This document shows positions 8,593-17,349 of a DNA stretch of 64,000 bases, in pieces. Both the position numbers and the translations under genes were made by a program. Position 1 is the first letter of the stretch. Each line of letters starts with the position of its first letter. Below the pieces are notes generated by a model. That model was not told where the DNA came from. It saw nothing but the letters and a program-made list of their open reading frames with translations, and did not search any database. The stretch spans positions 1 through 64,000 of the forward strand of contig NZ_CABJCG010000019.1 in the NCBI RefSeq assembly GCF_902364025.1. Reading direction: 5' to 3'. This DNA is from Enterocloster lavalensis. Its GTDB lineage: Bacteria; Bacillota; Clostridia; Lachnospirales; Lachnospiraceae.

Positions 8593-8922
8593 GTGGGCAA
8601 TATGAACCGATTTGACAGAGACCGCTTTGATGCGATGGGGAAGGAAGCTATGAGCCGTGTGGAAGAGATCATGAATTCCACCAGACTGAACGAGCTGTTG
8701 CATAGAAAAGAGGAAGAAGATAAGAAAAAGAACTGTATCCTGTGGGTATTAGCCATTATCGGCGCTGTGGCGGCGGTGGCAGGTATCGCATATGCGGTAT
8801 ACCGTTTCTTTACACCGGACTATTTAGAGGACTTCGAGGATGATTTCGACGACGACTTCGACGATGATTTCTTCGAGGATGAGGCGGTGGAAGAGAAGAA
8901 GGCTTCCAAGGAAGAGGAATAA
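8593..8922 (+). CDS. Single-pass membrane protein with a highly acidic tail
   Basis: A 109-residue protein. A charged N-terminal half (residues 1-50, including HRKEEEDKKKNC) is followed by one hydrophobic segment (about 51-75, ILWVLAIIGAVAAVAGIAYA). The tail is almost purely acidic, a run of DDFDDDFDDDF followed by EDEAVEEKKASKEEE. It has no signal peptide or known catalytic motif. The GTG at 8593 has GGAGG seven bases upstream; an internal ATG at 8602 is also possible. It has its own promoter and terminator, so it is monocistronic. Similar small proteins seem frequent in Lachnospiraceae, but no function is known to me. Confidence 0.75.
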   Translation: MGNMNRFDRDRFDAMGKEAMSRVEEIMNSTRLNELLHRKEEEDKKKNCILWVLAIIGAVAAVAGIAYAVYRFFTPDYLEDFEDDFDDDFDDDFFEDEAVEEKKASKEEE

Positions 8923-8939
8923 AGAACGGATTATGGATG

Positions 8940-8966
8940 AGGGCTCCCGGTTTCGGGGGCCCTTTT
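8940..8966 (+). terminator. Rho-independent terminator
   Basis: GGGCTCCCGG and CGGGGGCCC form a stem (one G.T pair) with a 3-4 base loop, followed by TTTT at 8963-8966. It sits 20 bp after the acidic-tail gene. Confidence 0.8.
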
Positions 8967-9043
8967 AAGTGGCGGGGCCGGGCTTGTAGGGAAGTCCGGC
9001 CTGTCTGTATATCTGCGGGGAAATGAGGACCATTTGAGGAAAT

Positions 9044-9397
9044 TTATCCCTGAAAATAGTAGTAGTTGACGCTCACAATGGTAATTCCCACCGGGGGATT
9101 ATCCAGCCTTTTTTTGACCTCTAAAATTACTCTGGTGATTGAGTCGAAATAGTTCCGGCTGTTCTCATCGATCACCGGATTCCGCGTGGACACCACGCGC
9201 ACGCCGGAGCTGTCGTCTCCGCAGCTGTAATCCGCATCGCAGATTAAAACCGTTTTGTCGACCACGGCGTTTACAAAGCAGCCGCTGGAAGCCTTCTCGT
9301 TGGCCGCTGCCGCGGCCCACAGCTGCGTCACGTCCTTCATACAAAACGGTTTGCCGCCGACGCTGTAAAAGTTGATCATATACCGCTCTGTCATCAT
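9044..9397 (-). CDS. Hypothetical protein (117 residues)
   Basis: A reading frame with ATG at 9397 (a second ATG directly follows), preceded at about ten bases by AGAGG. The product is mixed and soluble, with a C-terminal VGITIVSVNYYYFQG strand-like segment and a middle rich in short beta-like stretches (AVVDKTVLICDAD). There is no signal peptide or membrane helix. It runs in the same direction as the DUF4253 and zinc-ribbon genes. I recognise no family. Confidence 0.55.
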   Translation of the reverse strand: MMTERYMINFYSVGGKPFCMKDVTQLWAAAAANEKASSGCFVNAVVDKTVLICDADYSCGDDSSGVRVVSTRNPVIDENSRNYFDSITRVILEVKKRLDNPPVGITIVSVNYYYFQG

Positions 9398-9555
9398 AGC
9401 GGAAAAACCTCTTTTTGGTTAGATTATGCGGAAAATGACAGTCTGTGCGGAACGCCTGGAAGGGGAAACGGCGGCAAGATGGCGGGGATTTGCGAATCGT
9501 TGGGCCGGGCGGAATACACCGGCCGATCCGCGGCTTCGGCCAGCCGGACTGTGGG

Positions 9556-10344
9556 TCAATCCCACCAGAAATACCAGATGGTGGACTGTCTCAGGGTGTC
9601 GGCCAGGGTTCCCACCGTACCGTCCTCGCTTCCCTGATCCACCACATCCGGGCACCAGGCGTAATGCTCCAGAGCCAATTTCACAGCGGCGTCGTCCCCA
9701 ACGGGCGCGGGCAGGGAATATTCCAGCACGTCGTGGGTTATGACTGCCGGGACGGCTCCGTAGAGTTCGAACCAGTATTTTGACACCGCCATCAGCTCCG
9801 GGGTGTCCGGACACTCGTTCCAGCCGCCGAAGGGCAGCCAGGCGAAGATTTCCCAGGGGCGGCTGACCGGAATTTCCGCCAGCACCAGGGGATATGTCTT
9901 TTTCGTGGAGTAATCCCAGTAACCGCAGAAGCGGTCAATGGCTTGGCCGCCGGCCATTTCTCCCAGGATTTCTTCGTCCCAGCCCATATCGTCCTCCGAA
10001 GCCTCCTCCCGCCGCACGCCGGTCAGATGGTCCAGAACCAGACGGCCGCTCTTTAAGGGGGCGGACAGCATCGCGTTCCGGTAATTTGCCACTGCGCCGG
10101 GGTCAAAGGCGAAATCGTCCGCATCGTTGTCCTGGCCGGAGTTCATGACCAGGCATTCCCAGAGGGTTTCATTTACCACCACCAGGACAGGGAGAAATCC
10201 CTCCCGCGCGCCACGATCCCTGGCCTGGCGGTAGGCATTCTGGATGGGATCGTCGTCTTCCATCGGTTCGAAGGATTGGCAAGGGCAGTTTAGATAGCGG
10301 ATGAGTGACTGCGTTAAGTTTACGAAGGTATTCGGTTTTTTCAT
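9556..10344 (-). CDS. DUF4253 domain-containing protein
   Basis: A 262-residue protein whose C-terminal 110 residues match DUF4253: YPLVLAEIPVSRPWEIFAWL, then PFGGWNECPDTPELMAV, a KYWFELYGAVPAVI stretch, an EHYAWCPDVVDQG motif, and the closing STIWYFWWD. The family is found in Firmicutes and Actinobacteria and has no proven function. The N-terminal half shows no recognisable domain. It has no signal peptide. Transcribed in line with the upstream zinc-ribbon gene, 94 bp apart. Confidence 0.85.
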   Translation of the reverse strand: MKKPNTFVNLTQSLIRYLNCPCQSFEPMEDDDPIQNAYRQARDRGAREGFLPVLVVVNETLWECLVMNSGQDNDADDFAFDPGAVANYRNAMLSAPLKSGRLVLDHLTGVRREEASEDDMGWDEEILGEMAGGQAIDRFCGYWDYSTKKTYPLVLAEIPVSRPWEIFAWLPFGGWNECPDTPELMAVSKYWFELYGAVPAVITHDVLEYSLPAPVGDDAAVKLALEHYAWCPDVVDQGSEDGTVGTLADTLRQSTIWYFWWD

Positions 10345-10438
10345 TATTGCGCTCTCCTTGTTTGATTAATTGATATTTTTAGGGTGGGGGTGGGGCGGTT
10401 AGTGCTCCGGCGGCCTGATTCGGAAATGGTGCGTACTG

Positions 10439-11644
10439 TCAGGTCTGTTGATGGATCATGGCGGCCACGCGGCAGTCGGGACAAAATTCGATGTAGAGAG
10501 TTCCTTCCATGTTTTCCAGCACTGTATCCCACTGGATCTGGGCCAGGTAGCGCATGGGCCTGCCGCAGTCCGGGCAGACGGCATATTGCCAGTCTTGAAT
10601 CCAGTTGGCGAAGCCGCCGATGATGTTTAAGTCCTCGCTGCCTGCGCCGAGAAAGATGGGGACGGGGTGGTTGTCCAGCACATAGGAGTTGGAGGATAGC
10701 TCTTCAATTCCATTCCGGCCCAGATAGTCCTCGACATCCGATATCTCCAGCTCCGAATACAGCGGTTCGCTGCCGCCGTCCAGAGTGTATCGGGAGAAGC
10801 TGGCCTCCGTAAAGCCAACACAGTTGGGGCAGCAGGAGGCGGTGAAAATGCCGTCGATGCCCAAGAATTCCAGCCGTTCATCCCGGCCGTCCAGGATCAG
10901 CATGTCCGCCATGGAGCAGCCGCAGTGGGGACAACGATCCTGCCGAATGCGGCCGATCTTCACGGGGGAATAGCTGTGTCCGGCGGGGGAATTCTCCGGA
11001 GTGGCGCCGGCGGATGAGGGATCAGAGGCGGACACATCGGCGGACAGAATATGGGGGAAGCGAGACGTGGGGGAGAGGGCTCCTGCCTCCTCCTTTACCA
11101 GCGCATAACTTGTATCGAAATTGAGCTGCAGTCTGTTCCCTTCGCCGTCAAAGGTCCAGCCGCCACACTGGGCGTAGACGGAAGGGTCCACGTACAGCTG
11201 CTGGCGCCAGGGGCGCGGATGGCGTTCAAGCTCCAGCAGAATTTCCAGCGCCCGGTCGTCCCCCTGCATGGCCAGGCATTCCATCAGACAGGCGGCTTCG
11301 TGGGGCGACTGGGTTTCCATGAGCCGTAGGATTAACCCGTCGCGCACATCGGCGGGAGCGTGGTAGTAGAGGTGGGCCAGGGAGAAGGCTCTGGCTTCAA
11401 GGGCGGCCCGCTGAAGCTGTGGAGGGCAGATGCCGCGAATTTCCATGAGCTGGCAGAGGGTGGCGTACTCGCGGGCGCGATAATCGTCCAGTTTGCCGGC
11501 GTTGGCGGTCAGATGGCGGAGCTTTTCCTGAATTTCCTCATCCGTCCAGGCCAGCACCTCCTGTCTCTCCTTCATGGCACGGCATCTCCAGCAGAGGCCG
11601 TCGTAGCCAAGGGATGTACCGCAGTTTTTGCATTGATATTTCAT
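10439..11644 (-). CDS. Zinc-ribbon protein of unknown function
   Basis: A 401-residue protein with three cysteine clusters that look like zinc ribbons: CKNCGTSLGYDGLCWRC at the N-terminus, a middle CPHCGCSMADM with a distant CCPNC, and CPDCGRPMRYLAQ with FCPDC at the C-terminus. The last third (IGGFANWIQDWQ) resembles DUF1963/YwqG-like proteins. The N-terminal half is helical and may form repeats. ATG 11644 is chosen because AGGAGG lies seven bases before it; the frame extends 30 codons further without a ribosome site. Nothing in the context fixes its function. Confidence 0.7.
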   Translation of the reverse strand: MKYQCKNCGTSLGYDGLCWRCRAMKERQEVLAWTDEEIQEKLRHLTANAGKLDDYRAREYATLCQLMEIRGICPPQLQRAALEARAFSLAHLYYHAPADVRDGLILRLMETQSPHEAACLMECLAMQGDDRALEILLELERHPRPWRQQLYVDPSVYAQCGGWTFDGEGNRLQLNFDTSYALVKEEAGALSPTSRFPHILSADVSASDPSSAGATPENSPAGHSYSPVKIGRIRQDRCPHCGCSMADMLILDGRDERLEFLGIDGIFTASCCPNCVGFTEASFSRYTLDGGSEPLYSELEISDVEDYLGRNGIEELSSNSYVLDNHPVPIFLGAGSEDLNIIGGFANWIQDWQYAVCPDCGRPMRYLAQIQWDTVLENMEGTLYIEFCPDCRVAAMIHQQT

Positions 11645-12083
11645 AACGTTACCTCCTGACAAGGCGCGCAAGGGGCGCGGTAAAATATGGAAAACAGATG
11701 AGTTTATTATAACAAAATGGATTTGAAACGGCAATCAGTATCTGGGGCCGTCAAGGAACCGGCCGTTAAAGCGGTTGCCTGAAATATGTTTGCGGAGATA
11801 GGGTGACCTGGTGAGGGGGGATGGCGGTAAAGTTATGACTTAGGATTGGTTTTGACAGATGATCGCCCAGGGATTGTATGCGCGGCGAAGCTTTCTCGGT
11901 TTGTAGCAGATTTCCTGGATATTACAGGGAATGGGAATACAGAAGCGGAATGTGTGGAGCATTCGTCCGTATGTGGAAAAGGATTGGCTGACGGGGATCT
12001 TTCTGGTATAATAGGTGAAGCTGGAAACCCGAATGTGCCATGTTAGGCACCCGGCAGAAGAAAATGAACGAGGAGAATTGACG
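11645..12083. promoter_or_regulatory. Intergenic region with predicted rlmD promoter
   Basis: 439 bp between divergent genes. I see a promoter for the downstream methyltransferase: TTGGCT (11984-11989), a 17-base spacer and TATAAT (12007-12012), about 72 bases before the start. An AT-rich block near 11700 probably holds the promoter of the minus-strand zinc-ribbon gene. A 66-codon frame in this stretch has no supporting features. Confidence 0.55.
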
Positions 12084-13487
12084 ATGAAAAAAGGCGACCT
12101 GTTTGAAGGGATTGTGGATGTGATAGAATTTCCAAATAAAGGAATTGTAACGGTGGATGGGGAGCGGATTGTGGTAAAAAATGCCCTTCCGGGTCAGAGA
12201 ATTCAAGGCGTGTTGACAAAGAAGCGCAAGGGCAAAAGCGAGGGGCGCCTGCTGACCATTTTGGAGCTGTCGCCGGTGGAACGCCCCGGGGAGGCGTGCG
12301 AGCATTTTGGAATCTGCGGCGGGTGCGTGTACCAGAGTCTGCCCTATGAGGAGCAGTTGAAGATCAAGGAGGGCCAGGTGAAGGCCCTGCTGGACCCGGT
12401 GGTGAAGCCTGGCAGCTATGAATTCCAGGGGATCAAGGGCAGTCCGATTTCCGACGGCTATCGCAATAAGATGGAGTTTTCTTTTGGGGACGAATTTAAG
12501 GGAGGACCTCTGGCGTTGGGGATGCACAAAAGAGGCAGCTTTTACGATATTGTGACTACGCCGGGCTGCCGGATTGTACATGGGGATTTCTGTAAAATTC
12601 TGGAATCCACGCGGGCATATTTTGCGGAGCTTGGGACGGCATTTTTGGGAAAACTCTCCCATAAGGGCTATCTGCGCCACCTGCTGGTGCGCCGCGCGGT
12701 GAAGACCGGGGAGATTCTGGTGGATCTGGTGACCACCACTCAGACGGAGTACCTGGGAACGGACATGCAGGAGGACCAGGTGTTAGAGGGCTGGAAGGAG
12801 AGGCTCTTGGGATTGGAGCTGGAGGGAAGGTTTGCGGGAATTCTGCATACCTTGAACGACTCTCTGGCGGACGTGGTGCAGAGCGACCGCACGGATGTGC
12901 TGTACGGGCAGGATTATTTCTACGAAGAGCTTTTGGGGCTGCGCTTCCGGATCTCGCCGTTCTCATTCTTCCAGACCAATTCCCTGGGGGCGGAAGTGCT
13001 TTACGACATGGCCAGGAGCTATGTGGGGGAGACGAAGGACAAGGTGGTTTTCGACCTCTACAGCGGCACGGGAACCATCGCACAGATCCTGGCCTCGGTG
13101 GCGAAAAAGGTGGTGGGCGTGGAGATCGTGGAGGAGGCCGTGGAGGCCGCCAGGATGAACGCGAAGCTGAATGGGCTGGAGAACTGCGAATTTTTGGCCG
13201 GGGATGTGCTGAAGGTAATTGACGAGATCCAGGACAAGCCGGATCTGATCGTGTTGGACCCGCCGCGGGATGGAATTCATCCGAAGGCTCTGAATAAGAT
13301 TATTGAGTTTGGGGTGGAACGGATGGTTTATATTTCCTGCAAGCCGACCAGTTTGGCGAGGGATTTGGTGGTGCTGCAGGAGAGAGGGTATAGAGTGGAG
13401 AAGGGGGGAGCGGTGGATATGTTTCCGGGGACTGGGAATGTCGAGGTGGTAATAATGATGCGGAATTGTGGTTTGGAAGGAAAATAG
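12084..13487 (+). CDS. 23S rRNA (uracil-5-)-methyltransferase, RlmD/TrmA family
   Basis: A 467-residue class I methyltransferase of the RumA/RlmD/TrmA family, which methylates C5 of a uridine in rRNA or tRNA. It opens with a TRAM-type RNA-binding domain (about 1-58). Next comes the iron-sulfur cysteine motif CEHFGICGGC, with a fourth cysteine in TPGCRIVHG. The SAM site is FDLYSGTGTIAQILA, followed by DPPRDGIH and the catalytic cysteine in VYISCKPTSLARDL. ATG 12084 has GAGGAG eight bases before it; the frame extends upstream but that start lacks a site. Firmicutes often carry two paralogues (RlmCD-like), so the target uridine is not certain. Confidence 0.9.
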   Translation: MKKGDLFEGIVDVIEFPNKGIVTVDGERIVVKNALPGQRIQGVLTKKRKGKSEGRLLTILELSPVERPGEACEHFGICGGCVYQSLPYEEQLKIKEGQVKALLDPVVKPGSYEFQGIKGSPISDGYRNKMEFSFGDEFKGGPLALGMHKRGSFYDIVTTPGCRIVHGDFCKILESTRAYFAELGTAFLGKLSHKGYLRHLLVRRAVKTGEILVDLVTTTQTEYLGTDMQEDQVLEGWKERLLGLELEGRFAGILHTLNDSLADVVQSDRTDVLYGQDYFYEELLGLRFRISPFSFFQTNSLGAEVLYDMARSYVGETKDKVVFDLYSGTGTIAQILASVAKKVVGVEIVEEAVEAARMNAKLNGLENCEFLAGDVLKVIDEIQDKPDLIVLDPPRDGIHPKALNKIIEFGVERMVYISCKPTSLARDLVVLQERGYRVEKGGAVDMFPGTGNVEVVIMMRNCGLEGK

Positions 13488-13711
13488 AAGGGTTAAACCA
13501 CAAGATATAGCGGTTTTTTTGCCTTTTCATAGATGTGAGACGGGAAAAAGAGGATATAGGGTGAAATTTCAGGTCAGCCAGATCAAAAATGGCTGGCCTT
13601 TTATTGATGATAATAAACAGGAGAAAAGTATTGCATATAACAATAAAGAGCTACAGAGACGCAATTAACCGCATTATGGTTATCAACAAAATCTGAGGCA
13701 GGATGTTTCAA

Positions 13712-13739
13712 TATTTGAAAATATTAATATTTTCAAATA
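13712..13739. repeat. Perfect 28-bp palindrome
   Basis: Two 14-bp arms, TATTTGAAAATATT and AATATTTTCAAATA, meet with no spacer. It could be an operator for a dimeric regulator (a MerR/TipA-type gene remnant lies 70 bp downstream), or a terminator-like cruciform. Seen directly; function not known. Confidence 0.7.
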
Positions 13740-13811
13740 GCACAAGACTAAAGTTATCTGGAATTTTATTTTAAATGTATGAAGATCAATATGTATTGTA
13801 TCTTTTTATAA

Positions 13812-14069
13812 GGCTTACAAAATGTCTTTGAACGACTGGCGGAATATAAGGCGGAAACACCTGCTTTACCTGCCATTCAATCCATTGTTGCAGAGTGGCA
13901 GGAGTATATATCTGAAAACTTCTATCCCTGTTCGGATGCTATGCTGATGTATCTGGGCGAACTCTATCAAACAGATGAACGATTTGTCGAGTATATCAAT
14001 AGATTTGCCACATGGAATGTTGCGGAATTTTTTGGTGAAGCAATTAAAATCTATTGCTGTAATCGCTAA
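13812..14069 (+). pseudogene. Remnant of a TipAS (MerR/TipA effector) domain
   Basis: An open stretch of 85 codons ends at TAA 14067-14069 and has no start codon near its beginning. Its translation looks like the C-terminal part of TipAS domains: RLAEYKAETPALPAIQSIV, AEWQEYISENFYPCSD, LYQTDERFVEYINRFA, AEFFGEAIKIYC. In the family this domain binds thiopeptide-like drugs and is fused to a MerR DNA-binding domain. Here the DNA-binding domain and the first part of TipAS are missing; upstream there are stop codons. A dead fragment. Confidence 0.7.
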
Positions 14070-14230
14070 TAAACTATTATATCGGGGAAACTTTGCGGAG
14101 GTGACTTAAAAGTAAAACCGCTCGCAGGATAATCGTAAGAAATTGCGTTAAAAATCATATATTATCCGCAAAGAAAAATTCACTTCATTTTGATATGATA
14201 TAGATCGGATGGAGCGTTTTTTACGTTTAA

Positions 14231-14374
14231 AAAGAAATTTTGGATAAGCATTATTTGGCGACTATATTACCTGCGAGTGAAGTCTTAGATTGTGTGGAGG
14301 ACTTTTGGAACAAACAAAATATAATTTGGAGTTTTACAGCTAGCATGCGAATTCCACAGGAGGTTTTGAATTGA
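14231..14374 (+). pseudogene. Unassigned degenerate coding fragment
   Basis: A 47-codon open stretch after an in-frame TAA (14228-14230) reads like real protein (DKHYLATILPASEVLDCVED, then NKQNIIWSFTASMRIPQEV) but has no start or ribosome site. It is probably the C-terminal end of a decayed gene. I do not recognise the family. Confidence 0.3.
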
Positions 14375-14515
14375 TTTTCAGGCAGCTTTTTTCTTTTTAT
14401 AAACTAAGGCTCCAGCCAACAGTTTGGGAACCTGAATATCAGATTTCTCCAACATAGATAAAATGGAAATTATGTGTATCTTAGGAAATAATTAATCATT
14501 TATCCATTATATATA

Positions 14516-14545
14516 AACACATTAGTGTTATAGATCCGGTATAAT
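14516..14545 (+). promoter_or_regulatory. Predicted promoter and operator of the VanR-like gene
   Basis: TATAAT at 14540-14545 lacks a good -35 box; in its place is an inverted repeat AACAC-ATTA-GTGTT (14516-14529). This arrangement suits activation by a response regulator, possibly VanR-like autoregulation. Inferred by eye. Confidence 0.45.
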
Positions 14546-14578
14546 GTATATGATTTAATCTGAAAGGAGTGTCATGCT

Positions 14579-15286
14579 TTGCTTGAAAAAATACTTATTG
14601 TTGATGATGAGAAAGAAATTGCGGATTTGATTGAAGTATATCTTCAAAATGAAAATATGGATGTATACAAGTTTTATTCAGGGGAGGAAGCCCTTGTCTG
14701 TATTGGGAGTACAGACTTTGATTTGGCTATATTGGATATCATGCTTCCGGATATCAGTGGACTTTCGATATGTCAGTCCATACGAAGTAAGGAGTACACA
14801 TATCCGGTAATCATGCTTACGGCAAAGGATGGAGAGACGGATAAAATTACCGGGCTCACGCTTGGTGCAGATGATTATATCACAAAACCGTTTCTGCCTC
14901 TTGAGCTTGTAGCAAGGGTAAAGGCCCAGCTTCGCCGTTACAAGAAATACAATGTGGGAGCAGTGGTTCCGGCAGCGAATGAAATCTTTAAATATGCCGG
15001 ATTGACAATGAACATTAAGACGTATGAATGCCGGCTTAATGGAGAGGCGCTGTCACTGACTCCCACGGAATTTTCCATATTAAGGATTCTTTTAGAGCGC
15101 AGGTGCAGTGTTGTCAGTGCCGAAGAATTATTCCATGAAGTCTGGCAGGAAGAATATTATACCAAGAGTAATAATACGATTACCGTACACATCCGCCATC
15201 TCCGTGAGAAGATGAAGGATACCGGGGAAAATCCCAGATATATAAAAACGGTATGGGGGGTTGGATATAAAATTGGAGAGATATAA
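14579..15286 (+). CDS. VanR-like OmpR family response regulator
   Basis: A 235-residue response regulator. The receiver (1-120) has an acidic pocket in ILIVDDEKE, phospho-acceptor Asp53 in LAILDIMLPDISG, and the lysine in ITKPF. The C-terminal winged helix (about 135-233) ends with YIKTVWGVGYKIGE. The start is a TTG at 14579, ten bases after AAGGAG. The receiver resembles VanR proteins of glycopeptide resistance clusters, and the gene overlaps a VanS-like kinase. No vanH, vanA/B or vanX genes occur here, so it is not a resistance cluster on its own. The 9.4-kb operon that begins 1 kb downstream and ends with VanZ is its most likely target. Confidence 0.88.
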   Translation: MLEKILIVDDEKEIADLIEVYLQNENMDVYKFYSGEEALVCIGSTDFDLAILDIMLPDISGLSICQSIRSKEYTYPVIMLTAKDGETDKITGLTLGADDYITKPFLPLELVARVKAQLRRYKKYNVGAVVPAANEIFKYAGLTMNIKTYECRLNGEALSLTPTEFSILRILLERRCSVVSAEELFHEVWQEEYYTKSNNTITVHIRHLREKMKDTGENPRYIKTVWGVGYKIGEI

Positions 15287-16421
15287 AAAAACAAAGTATA
15301 ACTATTCAAAGCTGGGCCGTATTACGTTTATCCGAGGATTGTTGATTACAGTTGGAGCAGTTGCTGCAGTCTTAGGTCTGCGGATGCTGACGCGTGGATA
15401 CTGGGCAGATGCCATTGTTGTGTGGATTGCACGCTGTCTTTCAATCAGTGAAAAGGAAGCTGATTTGATATATTTCAGGATCGTGACTGTCAATATGCAG
15501 TTTATTCTTACATTGATCATAATCATATTTGTTTTTTTGCTGTTCCATATGCTGTTGGACACATATAAACGATATTTTGATGAGGTAGTAACAGGGATTG
15601 ACAAGCTTATGGAAGAAAGGGCAGCGATTTCCCTGTCTCCGGAACTGGAGAGTGTGGAGCGCAAACTGGCTGATGTAAAGCGGATGCTTGCAGAACGGGC
15701 GGATAAGGCAAAAAGGGCAGAGCACCAGAAGAATGATCTTGTGGTATATCTGGCCCATGATATCAAGACCCCACTAACTTCTGTTATCGGATATCTCAGT
15801 CTTTTAGATGAAACACCGGATATGCCTGATGAGGAGAAAGCAAAATATATCCACACCGCCTGGGAAAAAGCCAACCGGCTCAGGACTCTGGTGAATGAGT
15901 TTTTTGAGATTACCCGCAGTCATTCAGAATCCCTTCCGATTCAAAAGACAAAGGTTGATCTATACTATATGATTGCACAGATTTCCGATGAATTGTATCC
16001 GCAGTTGAATGCATGTGGGAAAATTATAGAGAATCATGTAGGTGAGGATATATCAGTATATGGAGATTCTGATAAGCTGGCCAGAGTATTTAATAATATC
16101 CTGAAAAATGCCATTTCTTATAGTGAGGAAAATAGCGTTATCAAAGTATCAGCCAGAGAGCTTTCAGAATGGACTGTAATTCAATTTGAAAATGATGGGG
16201 AAATTCCGGAGGATAAGCTCAATGTGATTTTTGATAAATTCTGTCGTTTAAGTAATGCGAGATTAAGTGAGACAGGCGGCTCCGGCCTCGGGCTTGCGAT
16301 TGCAAAAAATATTATTGTACTGCACGGCGGACAGATAAGGGCTGAAAGCAGTAATGGACGCACTGTGTTCATCATTGAAATCCCATCAGCATCATCCGAA
16401 ATCCCTGTTACAGCATCTTAG
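15261..16421 (+). CDS. VanS-like sensor histidine kinase
   Basis: A 386-residue membrane kinase. Two membrane segments (about 25-45 and 80-100) flank a short extracellular loop. A HAMP-like linker follows, then HisKA with His166 in VVYLAHDIKTPLTSVIGYL. The ATPase domain has an N box (NNILKNAISYS) and G boxes (GGSGLGLAIAKNIIV). The DIKTPLTSVIGYLSLLDE stretch, DLYYMIAQISDELYPQL and KLARVFNNILKNA closely follow VanS of VanA-type clusters as I remember it. The start codon (TTG 15261) lies inside the end of the regulator gene, as in vanRS. It probably senses cell-wall or glycopeptide-related stress; the signal cannot be read from sequence. Confidence 0.88.
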   Translation: MDIKLERYKKTKYNYSKLGRITFIRGLLITVGAVAAVLGLRMLTRGYWADAIVVWIARCLSISEKEADLIYFRIVTVNMQFILTLIIIIFVFLLFHMLLDTYKRYFDEVVTGIDKLMEERAAISLSPELESVERKLADVKRMLAERADKAKRAEHQKNDLVVYLAHDIKTPLTSVIGYLSLLDETPDMPDEEKAKYIHTAWEKANRLRTLVNEFFEITRSHSESLPIQKTKVDLYYMIAQISDELYPQLNACGKIIENHVGEDISVYGDSDKLARVFNNILKNAISYSEENSVIKVSARELSEWTVIQFENDGEIPEDKLNVIFDKFCRLSNARLSETGGSGLGLAIAKNIIVLHGGQIRAESSNGRTVFIIEIPSASSEIPVTAS

Positions 16422-16600
16422 AAAAAATAGTCATTTTAAGTATGAAATAAACTATTAAAACCTGTAGATCCGCATAAGTTGTAGAGGTGCCTCTCATGAT
16501 TAGTCATAATAATGCTCCACCATGCAAAGCGCATTGTATGAAAAGCCTGAAAAAAAAATAAGATGATATAATGTGAACATCAAATATAGGAGGTACAACA

Positions 16601-16946
16601 ATGTACGCATGGGAAGCAATCGAACAATCCTTGACTTTTATCGAAGAACACTTAACAGAAGATATTTATACGGAAGATCTGGCAAATATCGTGGGCCTGT
16701 CCCCTTTCTACTTTCAGCGTTTATTCAAGCGTCTGGTAAATAAACCGGTTCAGGAATATGTGAAACTCCGCCGCCTGGCAAAGGTGATTGAAAATCTGGG
16801 TAATACCGAACAGAGAATACTTGACATTGCCCTTAACCAGCTTAACAACGGAGCCGTTCTCAGCAGAAAAGTATTATCGTGACTTAAAAGATATGGCCTG
16901 TATGGAAATTTGGGTCAAGCCCTTACCGTTGGGAAAAAGAGGGTAG
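16601..16946 (+). pseudogene. AraC/GyrI-type regulator collapsed by an internal deletion
   Basis: The gene starts well (AGGAGG site, ATG 16601) with an AraC HTH (ILDIALN at its end). Instead of the second HTH and the GyrI-like effector domain, the reading frame jumps: in the next frame, directly after ILDIALN, it continues LTTEPFSAEKYYRDLKDM and then MEIWVKPL, the usual end of this protein type. About 150-200 codons are therefore missing and the frame is shifted. The leftover open frame makes only 93 residues (HTH helix pair only) and is unlikely to work normally. Confidence 0.75.
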
Positions 16947-17254
16947 GAGGGATGTTACCCAATGCAGGGTATTTTATCGCTCTTGTGGTGATAGGAAACC
17001 GTGAACTTGCAGAGACAGAAGTATTCAGAGATACAAAAACGGGTAACGGACAGAAATGGCTGATGTTAGAAATACGAGACAAGGAGATTATGGATAATGT
17101 TTTTAAACTGATAAATCTTAGAAAGAGGAGTATGCTGTTATCAAACGAACCTAATCAGCGGAGCGGCTTTTGGCGGATCCGCTGTTTTTTTGCCTATATT
17201 CAATTTGAAAGTCTGCGTCCGGTAGGCCATGTCTGTAACAATGATTTTTTGTAG
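16910..17254 (+). pseudogene. DUF3788-like fragment joined to the AraC remnant
   Basis: The frame after the AraC remnant holds LTVGKKRVGGMLPNAGYF, IALVVIGNRELAE, then KWLMLEIRDKEIMDNVFKLI and NLRKR. These match the two ends of DUF3788 proteins with a deletion between them. There is no ribosome site for this frame, and the last 40 codons are run-on sequence across a terminator. It is likely the product of the same series of deletions that damaged the AraC gene. Family call is from memory and moderate. Confidence 0.55.
17156..17191 (+). terminator. Rho-independent terminator
   Basis: CAGCGGA (17156-17162) pairs with TCCGCTG (17178-17184), with inner GC pairing, followed by seven T at 17185-17191. 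It separates the AraC/DUF3788 remnants from the transporter operon. Confidence 0.8.
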
Positions 17255-17349
17255 ACAGACGAATGTGGATCATTGCCATATCGCCTTAGGAATTTCTTAA
17301 ACATTCATTTACCATTCCATAAAAAATCAATTATCTCAAATTAAAAAAC

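Larger units (their letters stand above)
13488..14578. other. AT-rich gap with gene remnants
   Basis: About 1.1 kb without an intact gene and clearly more AT-rich than the sequence to its left. It holds a perfect palindrome, a TipAS fragment, an unassigned degenerate fragment and the promoter of the VanR-like gene, listed separately. A 66-codon frame beginning inside the end of the methyltransferase gene is not convincing. Confidence 0.7.

Noticed and set aside
13468..13668. A 66-codon frame after the rRNA methyltransferase
   Set aside because: It begins within the previous gene, has no ribosome site, and its translation does not look like a folded protein.
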